Origin: Corallococcus macrosporus
GTDB lineage: Bacteria; Myxococcota; Myxococcia; Myxococcales; Myxococcaceae
Assembly: GCF_017302985.1 (NCBI RefSeq)
Contig: NZ_JAFIMU010000010.1
Coordinates: forward strand, 248,001 to 312,000
DNA: 64,000 nt
Direction: 5' to 3'
Of this stretch, positions 49,819 to 59,736 are shown one piece after another. The position numbers and the translations under genes were made by a program. Under the pieces are notes generated by a model. It was given only the letters and a program-made list of their open reading frames with translations. It had not been told where the DNA came from and did not search any database. The stretch's first letter is position 1; each line of letters begins with the position of its first letter.

Positions 49819-51480
49819 CTACGCTCCGCGCAGGTCCACGCTCCGGGCGAAGGTGGGCTTTTTCCGCGCATGCGAGGCCTGCTCGTAGGCGTAGGCGAGC
49901 TTGAGCAACACGGGCTCGCTCCAGGCGCGGCCAATGAATGACACACCCACCGGCAGCCCGTACACGTCGCCCGCGGGCACCGTGATGCTTGGATAGCCGG
50001 ACACGGCGGCGGGCGTGGAGCTGCTGCCCAGCCAGTGGTCGCCCAGCACCAGGTCGATGGGGCCCGCCGGTGCCTGGGTCGGCGCCACGAGCACATCCAG
50101 CTTGTGCTTGTTCATCACCGCGTCCAGGCCCTCGGCGCGCGAGTACCGGCGGCACGCCGCGAGCGCCTTCTTGTAGGCTGCGTCGGTCAGCGGCCCCTTC
50201 TTCTGCGCCTGGAGCAGCAGCTCCTGGCCGAAGTACGGCATCTCGCGCTCGCGGTTCTTCTCGTTGAAGGCGATGAGGTCCGCCAGCGTCCGCACGGGAG
50301 CGCCCTCGCCAAGCTGTGCGAACCAGGCCTCCAGGCCCGCCTTGAACTCGTACAGCATCACCTCCAGCTCCGGCTCGTCGAGCTTCGCCATGTTGGGCAG
50401 CGTCACGGGGTCCACCAGCACGGCCCCTTGCGCCTTCATCAACTCCAGCGCTCGCTCCACGACCGCGTCCGTGGCCGGGTGGTAGCCGAAGAACCGCTCG
50501 CGTGGCACACCGATGCGCGCACCCTCGAGCCCCTTGAGGTCGAGGAACTTCGTGTAGTCCGCGTGGCCGCGGCCCTTGCTCGCGGCGGTGGCCGGGTCGC
50601 GTGGGTCCTCGCCCGCGAGCACGCTCAGCAGCGCCGCGGCGTCCGCCACGGTGCGCGTCATGGGGCCCGCGGTGTCCTGGCTCGCGGAGATGGGGATGAT
50701 GCCCGCGCGACTGACGAGCCCCACCGTGGGCTTCAAGCCCACTAACGAACACGCGGACGAGGGCGAGACGATGGAGCCGTCCGTCTCCGTGCCCACCGAC
50801 ACGGCGCAGAGGTTGGCCGCGGTGGCCGCGCCCGAGCCGGAGCTGGAACCCGAAGGGGTCCGGTCCAGCGCGTAGGGATTGCGGCACAGGCCGCCGCGTG
50901 CGCTCCAGCCGCTCATCGAATGCGTGGAGCGGAAGTTGGCCCACTCGCTGAGGTTCGTCTTGCCCAGGAGGACGGCGCCGGCGGCGCGCAGCCGCTCCAC
51001 GATGAACGCGTCCCGCGGAGGCACGGCGCCCACCAGCGCGAGCGAGCCCGCGGTGGACTGCATCTTGTCCGCCGTGCCGATGTTGTCCTTGATGAGCACG
51101 GGGATGCCGTGCAGCGGCCCGCGCGCACCCTTCGCCTTGCGCTCGGCGTCCAGCGCGTCGGCCAACGCGAGCGCGTCGGGGTTCACCTCGATGACCGAGC
51201 ACAGCGGCAGGTCTCCGGCGCGGTCGAGCGCACGGATGCGCCCGAGGTAGGCCTCCGTCAGCCCGCGCGCGGTGTGCTTGCCGGACTCCAGGCCCGCGCG
51301 CAGCTCCGCGACCGTCGCCTCCTCCAGCGCGAAGGCCCCAGGCGCGGGCGCGGAGGCCGGCGTGGCGGCGCGTGCATCGCGAGCGGCCAGCGCCCCGGTC
51401 ACCGCCGCCGCGGCCCCGAGCAGCGTGCGGCGGGAGAGACCCGTCGGATTCACATCGGAAGCAGCCGTCTTCTTCGTCAT
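49819..51480 (-). CDS. Tat-exported amidase (amidase signature family)
   Basis: A 553-residue amide hydrolase. It has a twin-arginine signal (LSRRTLLGAAAAV). The amidase-signature triad lies in HGIPVLIKDNIGT (catalytic Lys) and GSSSGSGAATAANLCAVSVG followed by TETDGSIVSP (cis-Ser and nucleophile Ser). ATG 51480 is the family-like start; the frame extending to 51555 is not supported. Substrate unknown. Confidence 0.9.
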   Translation of the reverse strand: MTKKTAASDVNPTGLSRRTLLGAAAAVTGALAARDARAATPASAPAPGAFALEEATVAELRAGLESGKHTARGLTEAYLGRIRALDRAGDLPLCSVIEVNPDALALADALDAERKAKGARGPLHGIPVLIKDNIGTADKMQSTAGSLALVGAVPPRDAFIVERLRAAGAVLLGKTNLSEWANFRSTHSMSGWSARGGLCRNPYALDRTPSGSSSGSGAATAANLCAVSVGTETDGSIVSPSSACSLVGLKPTVGLVSRAGIIPISASQDTAGPMTRTVADAAALLSVLAGEDPRDPATAASKGRGHADYTKFLDLKGLEGARIGVPRERFFGYHPATDAVVERALELMKAQGAVLVDPVTLPNMAKLDEPELEVMLYEFKAGLEAWFAQLGEGAPVRTLADLIAFNEKNREREMPYFGQELLLQAQKKGPLTDAAYKKALAACRRYSRAEGLDAVMNKHKLDVLVAPTQAPAGPIDLVLGDHWLGSSSTPAAVSGYPSITVPAGDVYGLPVGVSFIGRAWSEPVLLKLAYAYEQASHARKKPTFARSVDLRGA

Positions 51481-51593
51481 GGAACCAGTGGACCCGATTC
51501 CCCCCACCGGAAGGAAGCGCCACGGGGAAATGCAAGAGAATTCCCGCCGTCCCATCCCTTTACAGGGGCCGTCTCAAGGGGGAGCGCAGCACC

Positions 51594-54476
51594 ATGGGGA
51601 TCCGAAGCACCACCGCCGCAGTCAGCACCTACCGCGCCCCGACCCCGCTCCGTCCGGAGCCTGCGTCCGCCCGCGCGGCCACGCCGACTCCGGCGCCGCG
51701 CGCCTCGCTGGCCTCCGCGAACCAGGACCGCTTTGTCTCCGCCCCCGTGACGCGAGGCCCCAACCTCACCGGGCTGGATCGCGACACACCTTTGACCACC
51801 AGTCCCCTGACGCCCTCCACGGCGCTGCATGCCGTGAGCGGCGGTCGGGTCCAGAAGACAGGCGAGACGGAAGGCGCGTCCATCCCCTTCCGCATCCAGT
51901 TGAATGGCCTGAAGAAGGAATCCCTCACGTCCAAGACGCTGCTCATCCTGTTCGCCCAGCAGTACCACAAGGTGGATGCCGCTCGGGCCAAGGCCATGGT
52001 GGAGGCCCAGCCGCCCGAGGTCCGCTGGGTGAAGGAGCCCGACCTGAAGGCGGTCCCCAAGGGCGCGACCCGCATCGAGATCAACGTCATCGACACTTCG
52101 CTCAAGCCCCTGGATGCGAAGGACGACAAGTCCGTGGACGGCGCGCTCGCCAAGCTGCCTCCCGCGGATCAGAAGCGAATCAAGGACGCGGCCCGCAGGG
52201 AGTTCAAGGAGCGCGCCAATGGCGAATATGACCCGACCAAGGCTTCGTCCCAGGAAAAGGCCTACCTGAAGAACCTGGAGGGCGCCGAGCTCCTGAAGGA
52301 CCTCTACGACAAGCTGCCCCCGCACGTGCGCGAGGCCCTCTTCCAGAAGGGCGCCCCGCCGCCCAAGGACTACACGGCGGCCATCCGCGCGGCGGAGTCG
52401 CTGGCGAAGCTGTCCCCCTCCGAGTTGGAGGACTACCTGTCCAAGACGACCGGGACGAGCTCCGACTGGGCCGTCGTGGACGCGTCCGTCGAGTCCTACC
52501 GGGCCGACCGCGCGCAGCGGCTCAAGGGCGCGGAGGCGCTCGACAGCGCGTCGAAGCGGATCGAGGGAACCGCCGCCCTCTACGTGGCGCTCAAGGAATA
52601 CAAGGCGGCGCTGTTCACGGCGGCCTCGACGGAGAATTCCTCCGCCCAGAAGCGCCGCATGGACGACGTCGACGTGATGGAGCGGAACCTCACCCAGGAG
52701 CTCCAGCGGCACGGCATCCCGAGCATCCCGGCCTTCGAAGGCATGCTGCGCGACTACCAGACCGCCTTCGAGAAGGAGACGGTCGCGGTGGCCAACGACC
52801 TGATGGCCAGGACGGACCACGTCCTGCACGGGTTGCAGGACAAGTACCAGGACGCGGGCGTCGTCCAGGACCTCTACCAGCGGCTGTCGAAGGCGCGTGA
52901 ATACGAGGCCCGTGCCGTGGCCCTGGAGAGCACCGCGTCCCTCCAGGGGCTCGGCGCGGACGGCCCGGCGACGATGCGGCTGCTCCAGCAGGGCAAGCCC
53001 CCGGAGAAGCTCCGCGCCGAGGCGAACTCACTCCGGGAGGCGGCGCGCGCGGAGGCCGCCCGGCTCGTCCAGGACCACCCCATCCTCCGGGACGACAAGC
53101 TCCAGCTGCGCGACCTGGTCCAGGCCCGCCCGGAGGCCCTGCAGTCCCTCATCCAGGAACACCTCGCGTCGCGCCGCGATGACGTCCGCGACACGCGCAT
53201 CAACCTCCAGAAGGACCCGGGTCTCGTCTATGGCTTCGATGCGCTGCTGAAGGCCTCCAAGCAGGTGCAGGGCATCCAGCCCGGCTCCGTGCAGGACCTG
53301 GTCATCAACGACGCCGACGCGAACGCCCGGTTCAAGAAGTTGATGGTCGACGTGGGCCTGGGCGCGCTGGGGCTGGCCGCCGCGCTGCTGCCCGGGGGCG
53401 CCGTGGTGACCGCCATCCTGACCGGCGCCGTGTCGGGGGTTCAGATCTCCCGGAGCGTGGAGGACTACCAGGTGAAGGACGCCGCGTTCGGCGCGGGCAT
53501 GCTGAAGGACGACCCGTCCATGGCGGACGTGGTGCTGACCGTGGCGGGCGCGGGCCTCGACGCCGCCGCGCTCAGCTCCGTCCTGCAGGCGGTGAAGGCC
53601 TTCCGGATGGCCCCGGTGAAGGATGCCGGGAAGCTGGCGAAGGAACTCGGCGACGTGACCGGCATGAGTGAGACGCTCATCCGGCGGGTGGTGGCGGCGG
53701 AGACCGGGGCGCTCCCCCAGGTGACGTCCAAGGCCGCCAAGGACCTGGATACCGCGCTGTTCGACCTCTACAAGGTGACGAAGAGCCCCGACTTCGCCAA
53801 GGCGAGCGCCGCCGCGCGCCGGTCGACCTACCTGCAGGCGGTGACGGACGTCGGTGCGGATCCGAGGGTCCGCGAGGCGATGGAGAAGCTGACGGACCCC
53901 ATGATCCGCGAGCTCTTCATGAAGCCCGAGGAGCTCCTGCGGGCCGCCGGCGCCAGGGACCCGAAGCGCATCGACGGCCTGGTGAAGTTCCTCGAGCTCC
54001 ACGTGGGGAAGAACAGCTCGGACCTCAGCGTGTCCAACGAGCTCAAGAAGCTGGCCTCCATCACGGCGGATGGCGCCACGGGCACGGGGCCGGTGACGAA
54101 CCCGAAGGAGATCCAGCGGCTCTTCCAGGAGAAGTACGGGGCGAAGGAGGCCGTCTACTACCGGGGCATCCGCATCCCCGAGAACGGCAAGTTCCAGGGG
54201 ACCTACACGGGGGCCGGTAACGGGCAGATGCTCAGCCGCTCCGCGGACTCGGCGCTGACGTACGCGAAGCAGGCGCCAGGGCTCGACAAGGGCAATGCGC
54301 TCGCCACGAAGTGGGTCATCGTCGAGGTCCGCGTGCGCCCCGAGGACATCGCGGAGGACATGTACGGGACGATGGAGCACATCATCGTCAAGCGCGACGT
54401 GGACCTCACGAAGCTGCCCGGCTACCGGCAGCTCAGCGCGAAGGAACTCCAGGCGCTCGACAAGAAGGCGCGGTGA
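51594..54476 (+). CDS. Large putative effector with ADP-ribosyltransferase-like C-terminus
   Basis: A 960-residue protein. Residues 1-60 are Pro/Ala/Arg-rich and disordered, with no Sec signal. A long helical Lys/Glu-rich region (100-560) follows. A hydrophobic hairpin lies near 583-617. The last 110 residues show an R-S-E pattern as in ADP-ribosyltransferases: R857 in YYRGIR, LSRS (S881/S883) followed by ALTYA, and E928 in TMEHIIVKRD. This layout is seen in polymorphic toxins and other exported effectors. No immunity gene is recognisable next to it. The enzymatic claim rests on motif order only. Confidence 0.6.
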   Translation: MGIRSTTAAVSTYRAPTPLRPEPASARAATPTPAPRASLASANQDRFVSAPVTRGPNLTGLDRDTPLTTSPLTPSTALHAVSGGRVQKTGETEGASIPFRIQLNGLKKESLTSKTLLILFAQQYHKVDAARAKAMVEAQPPEVRWVKEPDLKAVPKGATRIEINVIDTSLKPLDAKDDKSVDGALAKLPPADQKRIKDAARREFKERANGEYDPTKASSQEKAYLKNLEGAELLKDLYDKLPPHVREALFQKGAPPPKDYTAAIRAAESLAKLSPSELEDYLSKTTGTSSDWAVVDASVESYRADRAQRLKGAEALDSASKRIEGTAALYVALKEYKAALFTAASTENSSAQKRRMDDVDVMERNLTQELQRHGIPSIPAFEGMLRDYQTAFEKETVAVANDLMARTDHVLHGLQDKYQDAGVVQDLYQRLSKAREYEARAVALESTASLQGLGADGPATMRLLQQGKPPEKLRAEANSLREAARAEAARLVQDHPILRDDKLQLRDLVQARPEALQSLIQEHLASRRDDVRDTRINLQKDPGLVYGFDALLKASKQVQGIQPGSVQDLVINDADANARFKKLMVDVGLGALGLAAALLPGGAVVTAILTGAVSGVQISRSVEDYQVKDAAFGAGMLKDDPSMADVVLTVAGAGLDAAALSSVLQAVKAFRMAPVKDAGKLAKELGDVTGMSETLIRRVVAAETGALPQVTSKAAKDLDTALFDLYKVTKSPDFAKASAAARRSTYLQAVTDVGADPRVREAMEKLTDPMIRELFMKPEELLRAAGARDPKRIDGLVKFLELHVGKNSSDLSVSNELKKLASITADGATGTGPVTNPKEIQRLFQEKYGAKEAVYYRGIRIPENGKFQGTYTGAGNGQMLSRSADSALTYAKQAPGLDKGNALATKWVIVEVRVRPEDIAEDMYGTMEHIIVKRDVDLTKLPGYRQLSAKELQALDKKAR

Positions 54477-54512
54477 GGGCCGCCCCTGGCCGCGAGGTGT
54501 CGTGTGACAAGG

Positions 54513-54543
54513 CTGACACAATCGCAGTCAGGGGGTGTGTCAG
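54513..54543 (+). promoter_or_regulatory. Inverted repeat upstream of the lipoprotein gene at 54584
   Basis: CTGACACA and TGTGTCAG form a perfect 8-bp inverted repeat with a 15-nt spacer, 40 nt before the start codon. It may be an operator for the following gene or a terminator for the upstream one. Confidence 0.4.
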
Positions 54544-54583
54544 GAGCGTGTGATACAGGGAATCCCTCACCTGGAGACTCCCC

Positions 54584-55474
54584 ATGCGTCTTAGCGCCCT
54601 TGCCTTGACCTGCTTCACCGCACTCGCGGCCTGTGACAACACCCCCATCGAATCCGAGTCCCCGGAGGCGCTGGGGGTCAGCACCGCCGCGGAGACGGCG
54701 ACCCGCCTCTACGCCACGGTGGGCGACAACGAGCTGAGCTTCGAGACGCTCGGCACCTTCGAGCAGCGCGACGGCGTCCGCGCGCTCATCATCCGCGCCA
54801 CCGCGAACCGCTACCTCGCGGACGTCCTCAGCTTCGTTCCGGACGACGCCTTCGGGGACGCGAACGTCATCAGCGAGCGCCGGTTCGAGATCGTCCTGCA
54901 CGAAGGGCACGAGCTCAACACGGTGCTCTCCGGGCTGCCGCTCTTCGTCAAGGTGACCACGAACACGGGCACGCCGCGCTCGTACACCGCGCGCATCGTG
55001 GTGGCCCCGCGCTTCTACGACTTCCGCGGCGACTCGGGCATCTGGATCGACGAGGCCGTCACGCCCCGCTACGTCATCCAGGGCAACGACAACCTGCTCT
55101 ACCGGGGCCGCGCCTCGGTCTCCGGCTACGTGGACTGGCTCACCGTCACGGCGCCCGACGGCGTCCCGTCCGTCTACGGCCGGCCCAACTACAAGCTCGA
55201 CTGGACGTACACGAAGCTGCACGAGGCCATCGACCCGCACACGGTCCCGCTGGCGTTCAGCGCGGGGGGTGACAACGGCGCGACGATGCAGAAGACCGCC
55301 CGGCTGGTGGCGCGCGTGACGGAGTTCGCGCTCACCGACGGCGACGCCTACGACGTCTGGCCCAGCCCGCCCTGCGACCCCGTCGTCTCGGCCTGCTACC
55401 ACTCGCAGCCCACGGGCACGACGGACTTCAGCCAGTGCGGCACCTACCGCCAGGTCCTGCGCTGCACGTACTGA
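54584..55474 (+). CDS. Hypothetical lipoprotein
   Basis: A 296-residue lipoprotein with lipobox LAAC (Cys 17) and GGAG before the ATG. The mature chain is beta-rich, ending with several Cys/Pro-rich turns (CDPVVSACYHS; CGTYRQVLRC). I do not recognise a family. Composition and length suggest a surface or periplasmic globular protein. Confidence 0.65.
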   Translation: MRLSALALTCFTALAACDNTPIESESPEALGVSTAAETATRLYATVGDNELSFETLGTFEQRDGVRALIIRATANRYLADVLSFVPDDAFGDANVISERRFEIVLHEGHELNTVLSGLPLFVKVTTNTGTPRSYTARIVVAPRFYDFRGDSGIWIDEAVTPRYVIQGNDNLLYRGRASVSGYVDWLTVTAPDGVPSVYGRPNYKLDWTYTKLHEAIDPHTVPLAFSAGGDNGATMQKTARLVARVTEFALTDGDAYDVWPSPPCDPVVSACYHSQPTGTTDFSQCGTYRQVLRCTY

Positions 55475-55510
55475 GCGGCCCGCGGTAGGTGTAATCCAGC
55501 GGTTGTCGCC

Positions 55511-56620
55511 TCACTCCCGGGCGAGCACCTCCAGCAGCTTCCCGGTGATGCGTGACACGTCGGCCCCATCGCGGTTGGTCAGCACCGCGATGGAGGCCTT
55601 GCGCTCGGGCAGGTAGAGGGCCAGGGCGGAGAACCCGGGGATCTGCCCGTCATGGCCCTGGCCGGGCCCCACGGGAGTGAGGGCCTGGACCAGGCCCAGG
55701 CCATATCCGGGCATCGTGGGGAGGGGCGTCGCCACCCAGTCGGTCATCTCCGCGAGCTGCGCCGGGGCGAGCAGGGAGCGCTCGAAGAGGGCCTGATAGA
55801 AGGCGCTGAGGTCGTCGGCGCTTGAAGTCAGGGCGCCGGCCGCGCCGGCCGCGGACGGATGGAAGAAATCCGTGAGGTCCCTCCAGGCACCCTCGCCCGG
55901 GTCCCGCGAATAGCCCCGCGCGGTGACGGGCGGCAGTGGCTCGGCGCCGTCCAGTCCCGTGCTGTCCAGCGCAAGGGGCTCGAGGATGCGCGTGCGAACC
56001 AGCTGCGCCAGCGGCGTCCCCGTCACCGATTCGAGGATGTGGCCGAGGAGGATGTAGTTGGTGTTGGAGTACTCCCAGCGGGCCCCTGGCTCGAACACGG
56101 GCGACTTCGCGGCGCCGTAGGCAAGGAGCTCCTCGGGCGTCCACGTCTTGCCGGGGCGCGCCTCGGCCTCCGCGAAGAAGTCCCGACTCTCCGTGTAGTT
56201 GAAGGCGCCGCTCGTGTGATTGAGGAGCTGCCGCACGGTGATGCGGTCCGCACGGGGGAAGTCCGACACCCAGGTGGCGAGAGGCGCGTCCAGGGACAGC
56301 CGCCCCTCGGCCTGGAGCTGCAGAGCCACCACGGCGATGAAGCTCTTGGTGACGCTGCCCACGCGAAACCGGTCCTCGACCTTCATATCGGTGGCGGGCT
56401 CCACCTTGGCAACGCCCGCCGAGCCCCGCCACGTGCAGTCCTGGAACCGCAGCGAAGCCGTGGCCCCAGCAAGCTCCGCGTCCAAGGTGGCCTCCTCGAG
56501 CGCGTGCTGCAACTGGGGCGCGAGCCGGTCACAGAGCGGGCCGTCATCCTTGTCGCAACCCGACAGCCACAGCAGCAGCGTTGCGCCAAGCACACGTCGA
56601 CCCGACCAATGGGTGAACAT
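55511..56620 (-). CDS. Class C beta-lactamase-like serine hydrolase lipoprotein
   Basis: A 369-residue lipoprotein (LLLWLSGCDK) of the serine beta-lactamase/DD-peptidase fold. The S-x-x-K motif is SVTK in VGSVTKSFIAV, the Y-x-N motif is YSN in WEYSNTNYILLG, and the third motif region is GHDGQIPGFS. Family members include D-aminopeptidases, esterases and peptidoglycan hydrolases; true beta-lactamase activity cannot be assumed. AGGAGG precedes ATG 56620. Confidence 0.85.
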   Translation of the reverse strand: MFTHWSGRRVLGATLLLWLSGCDKDDGPLCDRLAPQLQHALEEATLDAELAGATASLRFQDCTWRGSAGVAKVEPATDMKVEDRFRVGSVTKSFIAVVALQLQAEGRLSLDAPLATWVSDFPRADRITVRQLLNHTSGAFNYTESRDFFAEAEARPGKTWTPEELLAYGAAKSPVFEPGARWEYSNTNYILLGHILESVTGTPLAQLVRTRILEPLALDSTGLDGAEPLPPVTARGYSRDPGEGAWRDLTDFFHPSAAGAAGALTSSADDLSAFYQALFERSLLAPAQLAEMTDWVATPLPTMPGYGLGLVQALTPVGPGQGHDGQIPGFSALALYLPERKASIAVLTNRDGADVSRITGKLLEVLARE

Positions 56621-56968
56621 CCGAAGTCCTCCTGGAAGCTGCGCGGTATGCGTATCAATCACCGGAGACCCGCGCAGCTGTTACCCGGTAGCCGAAGCGG
56701 CAGTCGCCATGGTTCCCAGGACTCGAAAAAGAACGAGCCGCACCTTCAGACCAAGGAGCAGCTCGGTCCGCATCTCTCGCAGCGCCCCCGCTCGACCCAG
56801 TGCGCCTGGGGCCTCCCCTACCCGCTGCCCACTGTTCATGCTTGGAGGATACTGCCGCAAGCCTATCTGGGAGGCTTGCCTGTCCCACCACTCGTCGCAG
56901 GCTCCGCAGACTGGAATGCACTGGGGGCATCGCGGCGGTCAATGCGGCGCCTCACCGTATCGAGACAT
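56621..56968. other. Intergenic region between divergent genes
   Basis: About 350 bp between the serine hydrolase and the HNH endonuclease. Open frames crossing it have no start signals or family-like sequence. It should hold both promoters; none can be assigned by eye. Confidence 0.4.
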
Positions 56969-58384
56969 ATGACTTCGTTCGACTACCGACACGACGCCGA
57001 TGCGGCACGCGAGATCATCGCCATTGCGCAGCCCTCTCCAAGGGCACGGCGGGCTGCCCTCGATTTGCTCGCCGAAGGGATTCTGGCAGCCCATGCCGCC
57101 CACTCCGGGTCCTGGGGCGTGACACTCAACCGAGGAGCGGATGCCGCCGTCCGCCTCAGCGTCGGCCCCATCGAAGTTGTCGTGCTCCACCACGACGGCT
57201 CGCTCCGGGTAACCGTCCACGAGGACGAGGCGGAGGCACTGCGCCTGCGCGGGCTGCCCGGCATGACGGTGCACCCGGCCGGCGCCTATGCCAGCACGCC
57301 CTATGCGGCTTCCACGGTGACGTCCGCCGAAAGCATCGAGACGGCCGCGCCTCTCCTCTTGCCCGGTCTCGTCCACCTCGCTTCGGTGCGCGCCGCCAGT
57401 CACGAGGGCTTCCGGTGGACAGGCTCCCATTCCCCCGGTGTCATCAGGCACCTGCAGCAAACGCTCGCGCGGAGCATCCCCTCGCCGAGCTACACGACGC
57501 CCGTCAACGCGGAGCTGCCCCTCGCGCCGGCGAGTCCGTCCGCGTACCTCCTTATCTGGAATCCGGAGCGCTGGCCCTGGGTGCATGGCGCCACACAGGC
57601 GGCAGCCGTACGTGCCGGAGAGACCGTCACCGAGGACTGGAGTACGGGCGTGCGCCGCCGCATGCCCGTGGGCAGTCGCCTCTTCCTCATGCGCAAGGGA
57701 GCGCCTCCACGAGGCCTCATCGGCGCGGGCTGGTCCGCGGGCGAACCCCGCCCTGGCCCCCACTGGGGCGATGAAGCGGCGCGCGAGGCCCTCTACGTTC
57801 CCTTCACCTTCGAGGAGTTGTTTGACCCCTACTCCACGGACCTGCTCCCCGTGGAGGGGCTTTATGAGGGTGCCACCGGACGGGTGAACTGGGATACGCC
57901 CGGTGGAGGCATTGAGATTCCAGCCGAGGCACTCGCGGAGCTGGAACGACGCTGGGACGAGCACCTGCTGAAACGGGGCTACCTGACTCACCCGCCGGCC
58001 GAAACGCAGGAGCGCCGCCTCGAGGCGGTGCGCCGCAAGCAGCGCGATGCGCGCTTCCGCGCCGTCGTCCGCGCTCACAGTGGCGGCCGGTGTGCCGTGT
58101 GCCCCGCGGAGCTGAACTACGAGGAAGCTAACATCCTCGAAGCCGCGCACGTGCGCGCCGTCGAAGCCGATGGCGTGGACGCGCTCTGCAACGCCCTGCC
58201 ACTCTGCCCCAACCACCATCGGCTCTTCGACGGAGGGTTTTGGACCCTCGAAGGGACGCAGGTGGTGTTTTCCAAGGCACTCGCGGAGCCCCTCCGGCGC
58301 ACGTTCGCTTCAGCCCTCACCCTCGGGTGGAAACTCGAGCCCATCCATGTCCAATGGCACCGCACCATGCGATTCCGCAAGTAG
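56969..58384 (+). CDS. EVE-HNH endonuclease (type IV restriction candidate)
   Basis: A 471-residue protein. Residues 1-180 form an N-terminal domain of unknown type. Residues 185-330 resemble an EVE-like module (AYLLIWNPERWPWVHG; GSRLFLMRKGAPPRGLIGAG; HWGDEAAREALYV), which reads modified bases. The C-terminal HNH domain has CAVCPAELNYEEANILEAAH followed by CNALPLCPNHHRLFD. Such proteins cleave foreign DNA carrying modified cytosines without a partner methylase; none is adjacent here. ATG 56942 is an alternative start. Confidence 0.8.
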   Translation: MTSFDYRHDADAAREIIAIAQPSPRARRAALDLLAEGILAAHAAHSGSWGVTLNRGADAAVRLSVGPIEVVVLHHDGSLRVTVHEDEAEALRLRGLPGMTVHPAGAYASTPYAASTVTSAESIETAAPLLLPGLVHLASVRAASHEGFRWTGSHSPGVIRHLQQTLARSIPSPSYTTPVNAELPLAPASPSAYLLIWNPERWPWVHGATQAAAVRAGETVTEDWSTGVRRRMPVGSRLFLMRKGAPPRGLIGAGWSAGEPRPGPHWGDEAAREALYVPFTFEELFDPYSTDLLPVEGLYEGATGRVNWDTPGGGIEIPAEALAELERRWDEHLLKRGYLTHPPAETQERRLEAVRRKQRDARFRAVVRAHSGGRCAVCPAELNYEEANILEAAHVRAVEADGVDALCNALPLCPNHHRLFDGGFWTLEGTQVVFSKALAEPLRRTFASALTLGWKLEPIHVQWHRTMRFRK

Positions 58385-58458
58385 CCTGGTGCGTGAGCCC
58401 TTCTTGAGCCCCTCTTCCCTTTCTGCGCACAACAGTCTGGAGATGTCCTGGCTGGAGC

Positions 58459-59688
58459 TCAGCGCTTCAGCCAGGTCAGCTTCCAGAGGTCGTCGAAGAA
58501 CTCGCTCGCGCCGCCGTCGGACGAGGCCCCACCGTTCAGATACAGCTCATAGGCGGTGGGCGTCTCCCGCACGAAGGAGATGCCTCCGACGCGGGCCGGG
58601 GGGATGGGCGAACCCGAGGCAATGGCCACCTCGGTCCACCGGTTGTCCTTCACCGAGTAGAACCACAGGTCGCTGGAGAGCCCGTCGAAGCGCTGCCCCC
58701 CGACGACGACCAGCCCGCCATGGACGGTGTCGAAGAACGACACCGCGTTGTCGCGCGGCGAAGGCACGGGCCCCGCCGGCTGGAGCCGGGTCCACGCGAG
58801 CGTTTCGAGGTTCAGCGACCAGAGGTCGTTCTCGTAATTCGTCGGACCGAAGAGCTCGCCGGCCGGCGTATCAGGGCCTTGATCCGCGCCCAGGCGGTAG
58901 CCCCCAAAGACAATCAACGAATGGCTGTCCGGATCGTACCCGCCCGCGGCCCAGGCGCGAGGCGCGGGCTTCTCACCGGTGGTCGTGACGAGCCTCCAGC
59001 CCGTGTCCTCGTCATGGACGGCGACATCGTTGCGAAGACCGGTGGGCGTCGTGGCGAAGCGCGGAAGCGTGTTGCCCACGCCGCCAAACGCATAACGGGT
59101 CTTCTTGCCGGACTGGCCCGCCCTGGGCACCTCCACCACCAGGGCGGAGGAGCGGCGCACGGCGAACGGATCTCCCAGCTTCTCGGAGGAGGCCTGCTCC
59201 CACTGCTGACTCCGCACATGGTAGGTCCACATCTCGGGGAACATCTGGTCCGAGCCCGTCCGGAACCGGCCCCGCCCTCCCACGACGCTCACGCAGTCGT
59301 CGCAAGGCCCCGGAATCATCACGGCCTCCGCGCGTGCCGTGGGCACTGGTGAGGTCAGCTTCGTCCAGGTGGCCGTGGCGATGTCGAAGGCATGGAAGTC
59401 ATTGACGGTGAAGTCGTCCGGGAAGTTCCCGCTCTGGCCGCCGAAGCGGTAGACGACGGCCGGCTCACTGCTCGTGAGGGAGAACGACGCACTGGCCTCC
59501 CAGAGCGCGGGCGGAACGTCTCCATGCTGCTCGACGGCCTCCCAGCGCGGGCTCTCGCAGCACTCAGGCGGCGAAGGCTTCTCGGAACCACAAGCGGTCA
59601 ACACGAGCACGGAGGCGAGGCCGCAGCCGCGAAAAAGGTGGGCCAGGCGGGAGCGTGCGTGGAAGGTGGACGGGGTCCTGAGGGTCAT
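58459..59688 (-). CDS. Kelch-repeat lipoprotein
   Basis: A 409-residue lipoprotein (VLVLTACGS) with five to six kelch-like repeats (for example VYRFGGQSG, IVFGGYRLG, LVVVGGQRFDG, each followed by an 'LW...W' strand), predicting a beta-propeller. It has less regular repeats than the kelch lipoprotein at 6895. Function unknown; probably an envelope-anchored binding protein. Confidence 0.75.
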   Translation of the reverse strand: MTLRTPSTFHARSRLAHLFRGCGLASVLVLTACGSEKPSPPECCESPRWEAVEQHGDVPPALWEASASFSLTSSEPAVVYRFGGQSGNFPDDFTVNDFHAFDIATATWTKLTSPVPTARAEAVMIPGPCDDCVSVVGGRGRFRTGSDQMFPEMWTYHVRSQQWEQASSEKLGDPFAVRRSSALVVEVPRAGQSGKKTRYAFGGVGNTLPRFATTPTGLRNDVAVHDEDTGWRLVTTTGEKPAPRAWAAGGYDPDSHSLIVFGGYRLGADQGPDTPAGELFGPTNYENDLWSLNLETLAWTRLQPAGPVPSPRDNAVSFFDTVHGGLVVVGGQRFDGLSSDLWFYSVKDNRWTEVAIASGSPIPPARVGGISFVRETPTAYELYLNGGASSDGGASEFFDDLWKLTWLKR

Positions 59689-59736
59689 GACCGATCCATA
59701 CCCCTGGACGCGCGCTCGGGCATACTGCGCGTCCCA

